Shown in pieces: positions 22,640 through 31,521 of a stretch of 45,854 nucleotides of DNA (its first letter is position 1; each line of letters starts with the position of its first letter). The stretch covers positions 1 to 45,854 of the forward strand of contig CAZIUI010000021.1 in NCBI GenBank assembly GCA_964542585.1. Reading direction: 5' to 3'. The notes below the pieces were generated by a model that was not told the origin of the DNA, searched no databases, and worked only from the letters and a program-made list of their open reading frames with translations. The stretch is from CAYYUA01 sp964542585 (GTDB lineage Bacteria > Bacteroidota > Bacteroidia > CAILMK01 > CAYYUA01). The translations under genes were made by a program, and so were the position numbers.

Positions 22640-23371
22640 CTAAGCGGTCCCCCGGTAAGGCACCTGTAATAAATGATCCAATGCAAGCGTGCGATCACTT
22701 ATAAACCCCTCCCCTAGTTCTATGTGAGCAGCTGATCCCATTTCACGCCATCTGGACATCAGCATTTCCATAAACCCAGGCTTGCTAAGAATAGTATCAG
22801 GATCATTGGTGGCTTCCTGGAAAAACTGAGAGCGATAAGCCTTGATAGCTTCCAACTTTTTATCGGCATAAGCATTAATATCCACCACGAGATCAGGCTG
22901 CAAGTAATAATACTGGATAAAATGATAAACCATGTGAGGCCGCCAGGACGCTTGCGGTTGATCATTCAAGTGGGTTTCAACTTTACGCAGGCCAGCGTAG
23001 AAGGCCGCTTCTTTAGTTAACTGACCGGCCCGGCTATGATCGGGGTGCCGGTCTTTTGGAGCATTGGCCAGGATGATTTCAGGCTGGTATTGTCTGATCT
23101 TTTGGATAATGGAACGCTGATGGGCTTCATCATTCTTGAAAAACCCGTCCCGGAACCCCATATTTTCCCGGAACTCAACGCCAAGGATCCTGGCGGCTTC
23201 TTCTCCTTCTTGTTCGCGAATGGAACCGCTCCCACGAGTACCTAATTCGCCATAAGTCAAATCTATCATGCCTACCGCATGACCATGATCCACATGCGAC
23301 AAAATAGTGCCACCGGCACACATCTCAGCATCATCAGGATGTACACCGATCACTAAAGCATCTAATTTCAT
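22640..23371 (-). CDS. bshB1: N-acetylglucosaminyl-malate deacetylase, bacillithiol biosynthesis
   Basis: 243 residues, PIG-L/LmbE-like zinc deacetylase family. The metal motif HPDDAEMCAGG (11-21) and HPDHSRAG near residue 110 are intact, with YGELGTRG between them. The length and the C-terminal GEGFISDRTLALDHLL match BshB1. It deacetylates GlcNAc-malate to GlcN-malate, the second step of bacillithiol (low-molecular-weight thiol) synthesis in the cytoplasm. bshA and bshC are not in the window. It is part of the same minus-strand run as nadD and gmk, 56 nt after nadD. Confidence 0.9.
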   Translation of the reverse strand: MKLDALVIGVHPDDAEMCAGGTILSHVDHGHAVGMIDLTYGELGTRGSGSIREQEGEEAARILGVEFRENMGFRDGFFKNDEAHQRSIIQKIRQYQPEIILANAPKDRHPDHSRAGQLTKEAAFYAGLRKVETHLNDQPQASWRPHMVYHFIQYYYLQPDLVVDINAYADKKLEAIKAYRSQFFQEATNDPDTILSKPGFMEMLMSRWREMGSAAHIELGEGFISDRTLALDHLLQVPYRGTA

Positions 23372-23427
23372 AGGGGTTGAGGTATTTAGGCGTTACGCAA
23401 AGTTAACTAGTGTTTAAACATAAAATC

Positions 23428-23997
23428 TTATTTGTAATGGCCACATTTTTCAATCTCATCCAGAACCGGATCTGGAACCATGTACCTGACCGAGTGGCCA
23501 TTTTTCAAGCTTTCCCGGATGAAACTGGAGGATAACCGCATCAGCGGAGCGTCTAATTCATGAATATCAGCGTCTTCAATGGTTTGAAGCGGATACTCGG
23601 GTCGTGGGTACACATAGATCGAATAATTCGCGATTAACTGTTCATAGTTTTTCCACCTGGGTAAGGAGTTAATCGTGTCTGACCCCATGATCAAGGCAAA
23701 TTCGCGATCAGGATGCCGCTCCTCCAAATGCTGAAGCGTGTTGATGGTATAGGAGGGTTTCGGAAGCTGAAATTCTATCTCCGTCACATTCAAGCGCACA
23801 TCGCCCTCAATGGCTAGGCGTACCAGCTCCAGGCGGTCGTACTCATTCAGCAAGCCTTTCTTTTCCTTGAAAGGACTCTTAGGCGATACCACATACATGA
23901 CTTGGGTCAGATCCGTATATTCCACCATGTAACTAGCCAGGATCAGGTGGCCTACATGAATAGGATTAAATGATCCGAAAAATAGCCCTGTCTTCAT
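23428..23997 (-). CDS. nadD: Nicotinate-nucleotide adenylyltransferase
   Basis: 189 residues. Nucleotidyltransferase motif GSFNPIHVGHL (8-18) and the C-terminal SSSFIRESLKNG (the ISSTxIR equivalent). It converts nicotinate mononucleotide plus ATP to deamido-NAD, an essential step in NAD synthesis. It starts 2 nt after the gmk stop, so the two are coupled. The length is normal. Confidence 0.95.
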   Translation of the reverse strand: MKTGLFFGSFNPIHVGHLILASYMVEYTDLTQVMYVVSPKSPFKEKKGLLNEYDRLELVRLAIEGDVRLNVTEIEFQLPKPSYTINTLQHLEERHPDREFALIMGSDTINSLPRWKNYEQLIANYSIYVYPRPEYPLQTIEDADIHELDAPLMRLSSSFIRESLKNGHSVRYMVPDPVLDEIEKCGHYK

Positions 23998-23999
23998 GG

Positions 24000-24593
24000 T
24001 TAGGATTTTTTAGAACCGGAAGCCTTCTGCTGCTTTAAATACGTTTTCACCAAGTCGTTAGCTTCTTTCAAGGACTGCTCCAGGTTTTTATTATAGATCA
24101 CATGGTCAAAGCCATTGGCTAAGGATAACTCTTCCTCGGCTTTGGCCAGCCGGCGTTCAATTTTGGCCTGGCTATCCGTTCCTCGCTGTTCCAGCCTGGC
24201 CCGCAAGTTTTCTTTGGACAGCGGATGGATGTAGATCATGAGAGGGGCACCAGTGAAATGTTCCTTGGTCTTAAGCGCTCCTTTTACATCAATATCAAGA
24301 ACGGGAACTTGATCGTTTTGCCATATCCTTTCCAGCTCGCTGTAAAGGGTCCCATAGTAAATACCGCTGTAGACCTCCTCGTATTCAAGGAAATCGCCTT
24401 GCTGAATGCGTTCCTTGAAAGTGGCTGTATCCATGAAATGGTAATCACGGCCTTTTTCTTCCTGGTCGCGGGGAGATCGGGTGGTAGCTGAAATAGAGAA
24501 GCGCAGTTCCGGGTACGTATTCAACAGCCGATGAACAAGGGTGGTTTTACCCGTACCAGAGGGGCCGGAAATGAGCACAAGCTTTTGGGACAT
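24000..24593 (-). CDS. gmk: Guanylate kinase
   Basis: 197 residues. P-loop GPSGTGKTT (9-17), the GMP-binding block RSPRDQEEKGRDYHFMD, and the lid with YIHPLSKENLRARLEQRGTD. It phosphorylates GMP to GDP. The start codon overlaps the yicC stop (TAATG), the classical conserved pairing of these two genes. The C-terminal lysine/serine-rich tail is short. Confidence 0.96.
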   Translation of the reverse strand: MSQKLVLISGPSGTGKTTLVHRLLNTYPELRFSISATTRSPRDQEEKGRDYHFMDTATFKERIQQGDFLEYEEVYSGIYYGTLYSELERIWQNDQVPVLDIDVKGALKTKEHFTGAPLMIYIHPLSKENLRARLEQRGTDSQAKIERRLAKAEEELSLANGFDHVIYNKNLEQSLKEANDLVKTYLKQQKASGSKKS

Positions 24594-25474
24594 TACAAGG
24601 TGTTTTGCACTTGCTCTTTGATCTGCTCAAGGTATTCCTTCATACTTACCACCTCTTGCTGGATAGTGCTATCACTGATCTTTGCCCCAATCGTGTTTAT
24701 CTCACGCCCCAGCTCTTGGCTGATGAAGTTCAATCGCCTGCCAGCTTCTGCGCTGTTCAGGTTATCAAAAAAATACTGCAGATGGCTATCCAGCCGATCC
24801 AGTTCTTCGGTGATATCAATTTTTTCCAGGTAGTAAAGCACTTCCTGTTCAAAACGTTGCTCATTTACCTGTTCACGGGCTTCTTCAGGCAAGTTACGCT
24901 TCAGGCTATCCCACAATCGTGTGCGTATGGCGTTCATGCGGGCCTGTGCCTGCTGGGCAATACGGGATTTGTGCTCAAGTAAGCCTTTTCCGATTCGATG
25001 AAGATCCGTTGAAAGGTTCTGGCCTTCCTGCTGGCGGAATTCCTCTAATTGCACCAAGGCTTTTTCTGTGGCTTGCTCCAGTAATGCCCTGTTAGCTTCC
25101 GAGCGCTGATAAGCCGGCTGCTGGTAAACATCCGAAAAACTTAACAGGGTAGAAAGCAAGCCATTTTTACTAAGCCCCAGCTCATCGCTAACAACCTCAA
25201 TATCTTTGTAATAAGCCTTTAACAACTCCCGGTTCAGGGGCTGCTGAATCTGCTGCGCACCAGTATACTGAATCTCCGCTACCAGGTTAACCTTACCCCT
25301 TACCAAGCGCTGGCTTAGCTGCTTGCGCAGGGTTGCTTCCTGGTCCGAAAATATTTTGGGTAGCCGGATATTGAGGTCAAGGTTTTTGCTGTTCAGCGCT
25401 TTGAGTTCTACCTGTATATGAACGCCTTCTTCTTCTGCTTCCCCTTGGCCAAATCCGGTCATGGATTGTAGCAT
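24593..25474 (-). CDS. yicC: YicC/YloC-family endoribonuclease
   Basis: 293 residues. N-terminal MLQSMTGFGQGEAE is the family hallmark, then ELKALNSKNLDLNIRLP. The C-terminal DUF1732 part has EELDRLDSHLQYF, FISQELGREINTIGAKISD and the terminal EQIKEQVQN. YicC proteins are recently recognised RNases involved in sRNA turnover in E. coli. The stop overlaps the gmk start by 1 nt. The gene lies 62 nt after the histidine kinase. Confidence 0.93.
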   Translation of the reverse strand: MLQSMTGFGQGEAEEEGVHIQVELKALNSKNLDLNIRLPKIFSDQEATLRKQLSQRLVRGKVNLVAEIQYTGAQQIQQPLNRELLKAYYKDIEVVSDELGLSKNGLLSTLLSFSDVYQQPAYQRSEANRALLEQATEKALVQLEEFRQQEGQNLSTDLHRIGKGLLEHKSRIAQQAQARMNAIRTRLWDSLKRNLPEEAREQVNEQRFEQEVLYYLEKIDITEELDRLDSHLQYFFDNLNSAEAGRRLNFISQELGREINTIGAKISDSTIQQEVVSMKEYLEQIKEQVQNTL

Positions 25475-25536
25475 GCAGGCTTTGCTTTCTTAATGACTTG
25501 CAAAGTTAAGAAAAGTTGGAACTGGCCCTCTTATGA

Positions 25537-26667
25537 TCAGGACTTCACCCTAATGCGGAAAGTGGTCCCTTTACCTAATTCGGAACTTTTGACGAAAAGC
25601 TGACCCTTGTGGTACTGCTCAATGATACGTTTCGAAAGGGACAAGCCCAGGCCCCAGCCGCGCTTGCGCGAGGTATAACCCGGCTCAAAAATAGACCGGA
25701 ACTCCGATCGGTGGATTCCTTTCCCCGTATCTACGATATCGATCACCACGTATTGTCCTTGCTTTTGAATGTAAAAAGTAACACAACCGCGTTGCTCAAT
25801 GGCATTGATGGCATTCTTGACCAGGTTCTCTATTACCCAATTGAACAGGGAGGCATTGATCCAGGCAGTGATTTCCTGATCTGCGGAGTCATCGATGGTG
25901 ATAGTAGCTTTTTTGGAAAACCTGGACCTGAGGTATGAAAGCGTTTGAGAGATCTGCTCATAAAGGATTTCCCGTTGCAATTGGGTACTGGCACCAATCT
26001 TGGAAAAACGGTCCGTGACGGTTTGCAGCCTGTTGACGTCCTTTTCCAGCTCCTTTAGAATAGAGCGGTCAAGCTTTTCCGTATTATCCATGTAAGTAAT
26101 CCAACCCATTAATGAGGAGAGCGGAGTGCCCAATTGATGAGCTGTCTCTTTGGCCAGGCCAACCCATACTTTGTTTTGCTCATATTTCTGGGAGGCATTA
26201 AATGCTACATAAGCCACCCCAAAGAACAGTGCGATCACCACTAGTTGAATATAGGGAAAGTAACGCAACTGCGACACCAAGCGGGATTCTTGGTAGTAGA
26301 CAAAACTCTTGTTACCGTATTCGCTTTCAATAACGATGGGATCTCGTTCTTCCTTCATGTTGGCCAGGACCTTATCCAACTTGTCCTGCTTATTCTCCGG
26401 GATGTTACGAGAGGAAACGATGCGGCCATCATTATTCACAAGGATCACGGGTACGGTTTCATTCTGCTGAACAACCTTGAACAAGAACTGTGGATTATCC
26501 GTAGTGCTGACCTTTTTCTGGGCTTCCGCCCACAAGCGTACTTTGCGCTTTTCGGATTGCTTGAGCTGCTCAGCCAGGTAATTCGTATAAACCAGGGAAG
26601 CTATGCTTATGGCCACAGCGGCCAAAAGCAATGCTATCTTCCAGAGCGTTTTTTGCCGGAATAGCAT
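25537..26667 (-). CDS. Membrane sensor histidine kinase
   Basis: 376 residues. TM1 (9-29), a periplasmic sensor region of about 105 residues, TM2 (about 137-156), then a HisKA-like helix pair with phosphoacceptor H177 in KETAHQLGTPLSSLMGW and a complete HATPase_c domain (NLVKNAINAI, DTGKGI, GWGLGLSL). No receiver domain is fused and no response regulator gene is adjacent, so it is an orphan kinase. Its signal is unknown. It lies 24 nt after the AsmA-like gene, which hints at cotranscription and perhaps envelope sensing. Confidence 0.9.
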   Translation of the reverse strand: MLFRQKTLWKIALLLAAVAISIASLVYTNYLAEQLKQSEKRKVRLWAEAQKKVSTTDNPQFLFKVVQQNETVPVILVNNDGRIVSSRNIPENKQDKLDKVLANMKEERDPIVIESEYGNKSFVYYQESRLVSQLRYFPYIQLVVIALFFGVAYVAFNASQKYEQNKVWVGLAKETAHQLGTPLSSLMGWITYMDNTEKLDRSILKELEKDVNRLQTVTDRFSKIGASTQLQREILYEQISQTLSYLRSRFSKKATITIDDSADQEITAWINASLFNWVIENLVKNAINAIEQRGCVTFYIQKQGQYVVIDIVDTGKGIHRSEFRSIFEPGYTSRKRGWGLGLSLSKRIIEQYHKGQLFVKSSELGKGTTFRIRVKS

Positions 26668-26691
26668 GAGGGGCTATTTATTGAAAAATGA

Positions 26692-29196
26692 TCATTTATC
26701 CCACTTAAGCTGGTATTCATCTTTTTGATCACCACCGGATTCACCGGGATTGGTCAAGGCTTTACGTAGTTCCTCTCCCTCTCGCTCAAAGTCCTTGTTA
26801 AGTTTTTTGGCCACCGCTTTTTTATCATACTGAAAATTGGGATCTGAAGCCGGACCCGTCATTTTTACAAACAGGTTGAGTTGGTTCCCATCTTCTGAGC
26901 GTACGACCTTCCCAAAGGCTGTTTCATACTCTTCTTTCTTTCCAAAAAGGAGTTCACTCAGGTTGAATTGCAGGTTGTAATCAATGGTGTTGTCAAAATG
27001 ATGCACTCCGGAAAAGTGACCTTCAAATGCATTGCTTTTGATGGCCATTCTGGGAATGCGGATCTTGCGATCTTTGATCACAACCTGGTTATCCAGCTTT
27101 TGGAAATTGACTTTTCGGAGCTCATCAACATCCACAAGCCCAGCCAGCTTCATCATGGGTTGAAAGCGTTTAACTTTCCCATTTTCAACCACGACATCCC
27201 CCTTCAATTTTAGCTGATCGTATAACGGTTGCAGATGAGGATCCCACGCAGCTTCCAAATTGACGTTGGTCGTAACTTCTCCTTCAAGGTGCTTATTCGT
27301 CAGGAATTGTTGCCCAAAGTTTTCCAACTGGTAAAACAGCTTATCAAGCTGAATACCCTTTCCAATCCCTTGCAAACGAGCGCGGAGGTTACCGTTTGGC
27401 AAGCTTTTAAGGTTGCCCGCCAGTTCTATTTTCCCTTTCATTGATTGAAAGTTAAGCTGACGCAGCTCCAGGGTTTCATCCTGATAGGCTACACGGCCAT
27501 CAACGCCAGTAGCTTGAAAACGGTGATAGTTGAGTTCCTCACAGCTAAAGCCCAGATCCAACGCCAGGAAATCCGGTAAAGCAAAGGTGGCTGCACTGTC
27601 AGTCGGGCCCTCCTTCTCATTAGCGGTCATTAGTAAAGGGGCCACGAATAAACGCTTGCTATGAAGATCCGCTTCTACTTTCAGTTTTTTGCCTGGTAAC
27701 AGCATGAAAGAAGCTATATTCCGCACATCTCCCGTTAAATTGAAAAAGCTTTTACCCGCTTTACCCCTTAGCCGTTGAACCTGAAGGTCATTCCCATTAA
27801 AGTTGAAATAACCATTCAGGTTAGAGAAGTCAGGGCGGTTAGGCGGTGTTGAGAGAGTGGCTTTTTCCAGGCCCATTCGCCCCTTAAAGTTGAATTTCGG
27901 GATGGTTGAAACCTGCTTCAGGTGACGGATGCGCCCGGCAAAGTCTGCATCAATGAAAAAATCACCCTTCATTCCGGGTTTGCTCCAATTGGGGATCAAG
28001 GCCTGAAGGTTTTCCAAGCGCGGTCGTCCCCTAAGGTGGAGGTTCAGGTAAGGATCGGTAAAATTGTTTAAGGTTAAGGACCCGTACAGGTTGCGGCCAT
28101 TCAGCGAAGCTTCAAAATTCTTGAGCGCTAGCATGGAGGTACGTGCTGCGGCTTGCTTACCATTGGTGAAATGTCCTTCCAGGTGAACTGCTCTTAAGGG
28201 CTCCGCTTGGTTGCCATGCCGGATGGTTCCGTTTTGAATCCCAAAATCTACCTTAAAACGCGGATTTTGCGTAGGCGACACCGGTCCATTGAGCTTGGCT
28301 TTAAAATAAAATTTTCCCTTTCCCCGGTAGCTGCTGAATTTTTTCCGGTAATATTCCGGTGTCAGGGAGAGTAACGTCTGTAAGTTGTTCTCCTTTCCGG
28401 CAATGGAAAGGTCCAGAGCCAGGTGTTCAGTTTTATGAATAGCCTTGCCCTGAAGGGAAAATTCAGCGCCAGCAAGGGTGATCTTTCCTTGCTTGACCTG
28501 GTATTGACTCGGATCATGCTGAACATTCAGCGTGGTTTTTATTTTGAAAGGCTTTTCAGCAGCGTAGTTGTTGCCATTGATCTTGAGGGCATTCAAAAGG
28601 CCCTTGCCCTTGGCTGACAAACGGGTACTGGCTTGGCGAACCTTACCGCTAAGTGCTAACCGCCGGGCAAAGAGCTCATACACCTCCCCTTGCGAACGGT
28701 TCCGGTATTCTAACCGGATATTACGTAGCACCACGTTACCCATATTTAGTGCTGGTCCGGCACTTTCATTTTTGGTTTTAATGGTGTCGGGATTTTTGAG
28801 GATCTGGTAATTGACTTTAAGGTCTTTGGTGACCCGGGGTTTCAGGTAGCCATCGGAAAGCTTGAAGGTTTCGATATCATAAGGCCCGCCAGTAATAACA
28901 GAAAAGGGATCGGCCACGACCTTTACCCTGTGGAAGCGGGCCAGGTATTGTGGCGTATCCAACGCTGAAGGCCGAACACGCACATTGGTCATGTTCAGGG
29001 TAAGGTTAGGAAAATCCCGCCACAGACTGAGCTTGATGTTCTGGGTTTCGATTTTGGTTTTGAGGTATTGGTTCAGGGAGGTGAGCAGGCGCTGTTGTAG
29101 CTGCGGCCCGTAGACGGCTAAAGCCAGGAAAATTGTTAAACTGAGTAAAGCCCCGATGATCAAAACCCACATACTGCCAAACAAAAACCGCCTCAT
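26692..29196 (-). CDS. AsmA-like envelope protein
   Basis: 834 residues with one N-terminal TM segment (about 7-29) and a very long beta-rich periplasmic part. This is the AsmA/TamB-type organisation, bridging the periplasm to move lipids toward the outer membrane. The AsmA_2-like C-terminal region (from about residue 560) includes KLKGDVVVENGKVKRF and the terminal FDNTIDYNLQFNLSELLFGKK. The protein ends in a charged tail. It is the first gene of the long minus-strand run down to DUF2779. Substrate and partners cannot be told from sequence. Confidence 0.8.
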   Translation of the reverse strand: MRRFLFGSMWVLIIGALLSLTIFLALAVYGPQLQQRLLTSLNQYLKTKIETQNIKLSLWRDFPNLTLNMTNVRVRPSALDTPQYLARFHRVKVVADPFSVITGGPYDIETFKLSDGYLKPRVTKDLKVNYQILKNPDTIKTKNESAGPALNMGNVVLRNIRLEYRNRSQGEVYELFARRLALSGKVRQASTRLSAKGKGLLNALKINGNNYAAEKPFKIKTTLNVQHDPSQYQVKQGKITLAGAEFSLQGKAIHKTEHLALDLSIAGKENNLQTLLSLTPEYYRKKFSSYRGKGKFYFKAKLNGPVSPTQNPRFKVDFGIQNGTIRHGNQAEPLRAVHLEGHFTNGKQAAARTSMLALKNFEASLNGRNLYGSLTLNNFTDPYLNLHLRGRPRLENLQALIPNWSKPGMKGDFFIDADFAGRIRHLKQVSTIPKFNFKGRMGLEKATLSTPPNRPDFSNLNGYFNFNGNDLQVQRLRGKAGKSFFNLTGDVRNIASFMLLPGKKLKVEADLHSKRLFVAPLLMTANEKEGPTDSAATFALPDFLALDLGFSCEELNYHRFQATGVDGRVAYQDETLELRQLNFQSMKGKIELAGNLKSLPNGNLRARLQGIGKGIQLDKLFYQLENFGQQFLTNKHLEGEVTTNVNLEAAWDPHLQPLYDQLKLKGDVVVENGKVKRFQPMMKLAGLVDVDELRKVNFQKLDNQVVIKDRKIRIPRMAIKSNAFEGHFSGVHHFDNTIDYNLQFNLSELLFGKKEEYETAFGKVVRSEDGNQLNLFVKMTGPASDPNFQYDKKAVAKKLNKDFEREGEELRKALTNPGESGGDQKDEYQLKWDK

Positions 29197-29410
29197 GTTA
29201 TAAAAACGTTGAACGCCTGTTATGATATTGTGTCCGCTTCAAAACTAAAAAATCCGACCATGGCCTGTGAAGCTCTTTTCCTGTAAATAGGGGCTGTTCA
29301 ACCGGATAAAGCATTGAATCCAAGGTCAAGTTTTGGTTTTTGGTTCAAAAAACACCGGTAGTTTGGCGGATTGCCGGAAAAGGTTTTAGTTGTACACTGC
29401 TTTCAAAAGC

Positions 29411-29488
29411 GGGCACCTATCTAAGTTGGTATAGAGGGGTCCGACTTCCAGAGCCGGACAGGTTTCTGATTTAAAGCTGTCAATGACC
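29411..29488 (+). pseudogene. Decayed tRNA gene copy
   Basis: The first 28 nt match the tRNA-Val gene downstream at 23 positions (GGGCAC, AGTTGGT and TAGAG blocks shared). The anticodon arm is still a strong stem (GTCCG with CGGAC, extended by one more pair past an A-C mismatch) around TTCCAGA, but the D-stem has mismatches, the GTTCGAATCC T-loop is missing and the 3' acceptor strand does not pair. The identity cannot be assigned. Bases upstream keep TTTG at 29362-29365, at the same distance (49 nt) as in the intact gene. Confidence 0.6.
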
Positions 29489-29524
29489 AATTCTTAAACC
29501 CATTTGGGTGAAAAACGGCCTAGC

Positions 29525-29556
29525 TTTGGTTAAACCATGGATAGGATATACTTTTG
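29525..29556 (+). promoter_or_regulatory. Promoter of tRNA-Val
   Basis: A perfect Bacteroidota promoter: TTTG (29525-29528), 20-nt spacer, TACTTTTG (29549-29556). It lies 17 nt upstream of the mature tRNA 5' end. Confidence 0.75.
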
Positions 29557-29573
29557 CAACGGCTTAAAAAAGC

Positions 29574-29648
29574 GGGCACTTAGCTCAGTTGGTTTAGAGC
29601 GTCTGCCTTACAAGCAGAAGGTCATTGGTTCGAATCCAATAGTGCCCA
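29574..29648 (+). tRNA. tRNA-Val (anticodon TAC)
   Basis: 75 nt. Acceptor stem GGGCACT pairs with AGTGCCC plus discriminator A. D-arm GCTC-AGTTGGTTTA-GAGC. Anticodon stem TCTGC-GCAGA with loop CTTACAA, giving anticodon TAC. T-arm ATTGG-TTCGAAT-CCAAT. The 3' CCA is not encoded. It reads GUA and, by wobble, other GUN codons. Confidence 0.96.
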
Positions 29649-30177
29649 CTCCCGTTAAATACCGGTTTTAGTTTTTCCCGATTGGGCCCAATCCCTTGAG
29701 ATACTACCCACCTAAAAAAGCGTCAGCAGACGCTCAGTATCTTAATCCTATAATTGACTCATCTTCTTGAAGCTCATGGGTAACAGTAAAAAGCAGGCTT
29801 GCAACCAGTGCCCGGTTTTTTAAAAATGTAAAAAGCATAATTGAGAGGCTTTCAGGACCGTAAGGCTAAGTATTCAATGGCGAACTAAGCGTGAGGCGAA
29901 AAAAAGCCCTACAGTAAACAATGCCCGGGAAGGAAGGCATTATTTTGATCCCTGGGGACTGTTATTGCAACCAATTAGTTCTTATAATGAATAATAATGT
30001 ATTACAATATAGTATTTAAAATATGGTTTAAACTATAGCTTGATGAATTTCGTGCTGAAGTTTCAGGTTGTTGCTTTATCCCATAATGGTACGATGATCA
30101 GTAAGGTTGGTGCTTAAATCATCCATTGCCTTAGCTGATCATCAAAGATAGGAGCTTAGCTTTTCTGATGAGGCTTA
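29649..30177. other. Intergenic region, no gene recognised
   Basis: No protein-coding region is convincing. The minus strand holds a TATCTTTG box (30143-30150) and, about 410 nt further on, a strong hairpin terminator (29714-29734). An unannotated minus-strand RNA, or simply a long 3' UTR of the SDR gene, could lie between them. Confidence 0.45.
29714..29734 (-). terminator. Hairpin terminator on the minus strand
   Basis: AGCGTC-TGCT-GACGCT is a perfect 6-bp stem, read on the minus strand into six Ts. The nearest minus-strand gene upstream ends at 30178, about 440 nt away. Confidence 0.65.
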
Positions 30178-31005
30178 TCAAGCGGGAGTAACCGGAAAGC
30201 CTAAGCGTTCAGCAAGCATGTGTTTGAAGTCTTCATCGCTCATCTGGGCACGGGCCTCCAGCATCTGCAGGGCATCCTCACCAACGGGGTAGCGTAGCTT
30301 TTCAGAATCTGAATTGGCTGCTTGATAAATCAGCTCCACAACCTCTTCGATGTTAGGATTCTGTGTCATGTTGCTCATGGCGTTTTCAATGAAATGATTG
30401 AAAGTATCTTTGTAAGCTTCCATTTTACCATGACCAAAGAAACCCATTGAACGACCGCCAAAATCTGTGGCGTAAGCACCCGGCTCAATGACCTTAAGCT
30501 TGATACCATAGGGGGCCAGCTCATATTGCAGGGATTCGGACAGGCCTTCCACTGCGTACTTGGAAGCATTGTAAAGGGAGAAGTAAGGCATGGAAACACG
30601 GCCAGCGATAGAGGAAAGGTTAATAATAACCCCTCCATGTGATTGCCGCATATTGGGAAGCACAGCCTTGGTAACATTCATCAGGCCAAAGACATTGGCT
30701 TCAAATTGGTTGCGGATGGTTTTGTCTGAGGCGGCCTCAAAAACTCCAACTGTTCCATAACCCGCATTGTTGACCAATACATCAATAGTTCCGAAGGTCT
30801 CTTCGGTTTTAGTAATGGCAGATTGAATGGTTTCAGGCTTGGTAACGTCCAGCTGGGTGATTAAAACATTCTCCAGATCATTCAGATCCTCAGCCTTTTC
30901 CGTGTTCCGCATGGTAGCAGCTACCTGCCAGCCTTGCTGCTGAAAATACTTTGCACTAGCGCGTCCAAAACCAGAGGAGGCTCCGGTAATCAATACGGTT
31001 TTCAT
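30178..31005 (-). CDS. Short-chain dehydrogenase/reductase (SDR)
   Basis: 275 residues, classical SDR. NAD(P) motif GASSGFGRA (7-15), LDVT, NNAGYG near 90, catalytic Ser in the LSSIAG segment, and Y-N-A-S-K (YxxxK-type pair). The C-terminal 80 residues form the variable substrate part. The closest style is the cytoplasmic SDR group that acts on small hydroxy or keto compounds. The substrate cannot be named. It stands alone, with long spacers on both sides. Confidence 0.9.
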   Translation of the reverse strand: MKTVLITGASSGFGRASAKYFQQQGWQVAATMRNTEKAEDLNDLENVLITQLDVTKPETIQSAITKTEETFGTIDVLVNNAGYGTVGVFEAASDKTIRNQFEANVFGLMNVTKAVLPNMRQSHGGVIINLSSIAGRVSMPYFSLYNASKYAVEGLSESLQYELAPYGIKLKVIEPGAYATDFGGRSMGFFGHGKMEAYKDTFNHFIENAMSNMTQNPNIEEVVELIYQAANSDSEKLRYPVGEDALQMLEARAQMSDEDFKHMLAERLGFPVTPA

Positions 31006-31521
31006 CAGGGTTTTAATTTTCAGATTTTGATAAAATTACCATTTAATAACCAATAAACGGCAAAGAAAGTTGCCACCTTGCGAGGCATGCTCTGGGTTTA
31101 CATAATACAAGCCAAGAGGCAAATCAAGTACCAAGGCTGCGTCCAGTAAGGCTTTTATAGAATTGGTTTTCTGGCATTGGACCAGCTACTTAATCAGCCT
31201 ATTTCGCTTAACCTTAAGCTTTATCGCTCAAAATTTGTGGGTCTATTGGTAGGCGGTTCATTTTGGTTTATCCTACCAATATCAATGAGTCAGCCATGCC
31301 GCGCTATCATGAGGTTTAGCGACCTCTTAGAATTTGCTATACTAAATATTTAATTCCTAATAGGATCCCAAATATCCTGCACTCCTCAGGTTGACCAAAG
31401 TCGCTTAACTCCCTGCGTTAAAAAAGCCGTGAATTATAAACTTAGGGATAGCAGTTGGGAAGAGATAACCCAAATAGTGCAAGAAGAATTCTCTTTGTGA
31501 GATATTTGAAGGCTATTTCCC
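31006..31521. other. Intergenic region with a possible coding remnant
   Basis: A plus-strand open stretch without start codon (31354-31500, 48 residues) ends KAVNYKLRDSSWEEITQIVQ then EEFSL and TGA, and reads like a protein C-terminus. Nothing else is recognisable. It is possibly a degraded gene. Confidence 0.35.

Larger units (their letters stand above)
29197..29573. other. Intergenic region with a tRNA relic and tRNA promoter
   Basis: It holds the decayed tRNA copy (29411-29488) with its own upstream TTTG element, and the promoter of the intact tRNA-Val. No protein gene is seen. The promoter for the AsmA-like gene must lie at the left end but shows no clear consensus. Confidence 0.6.

Noticed and set aside
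29411..29488. Functional second tRNA
   Set aside because: T-loop consensus and acceptor pairing are absent and the -7 box is degraded, so it is treated as a relic.
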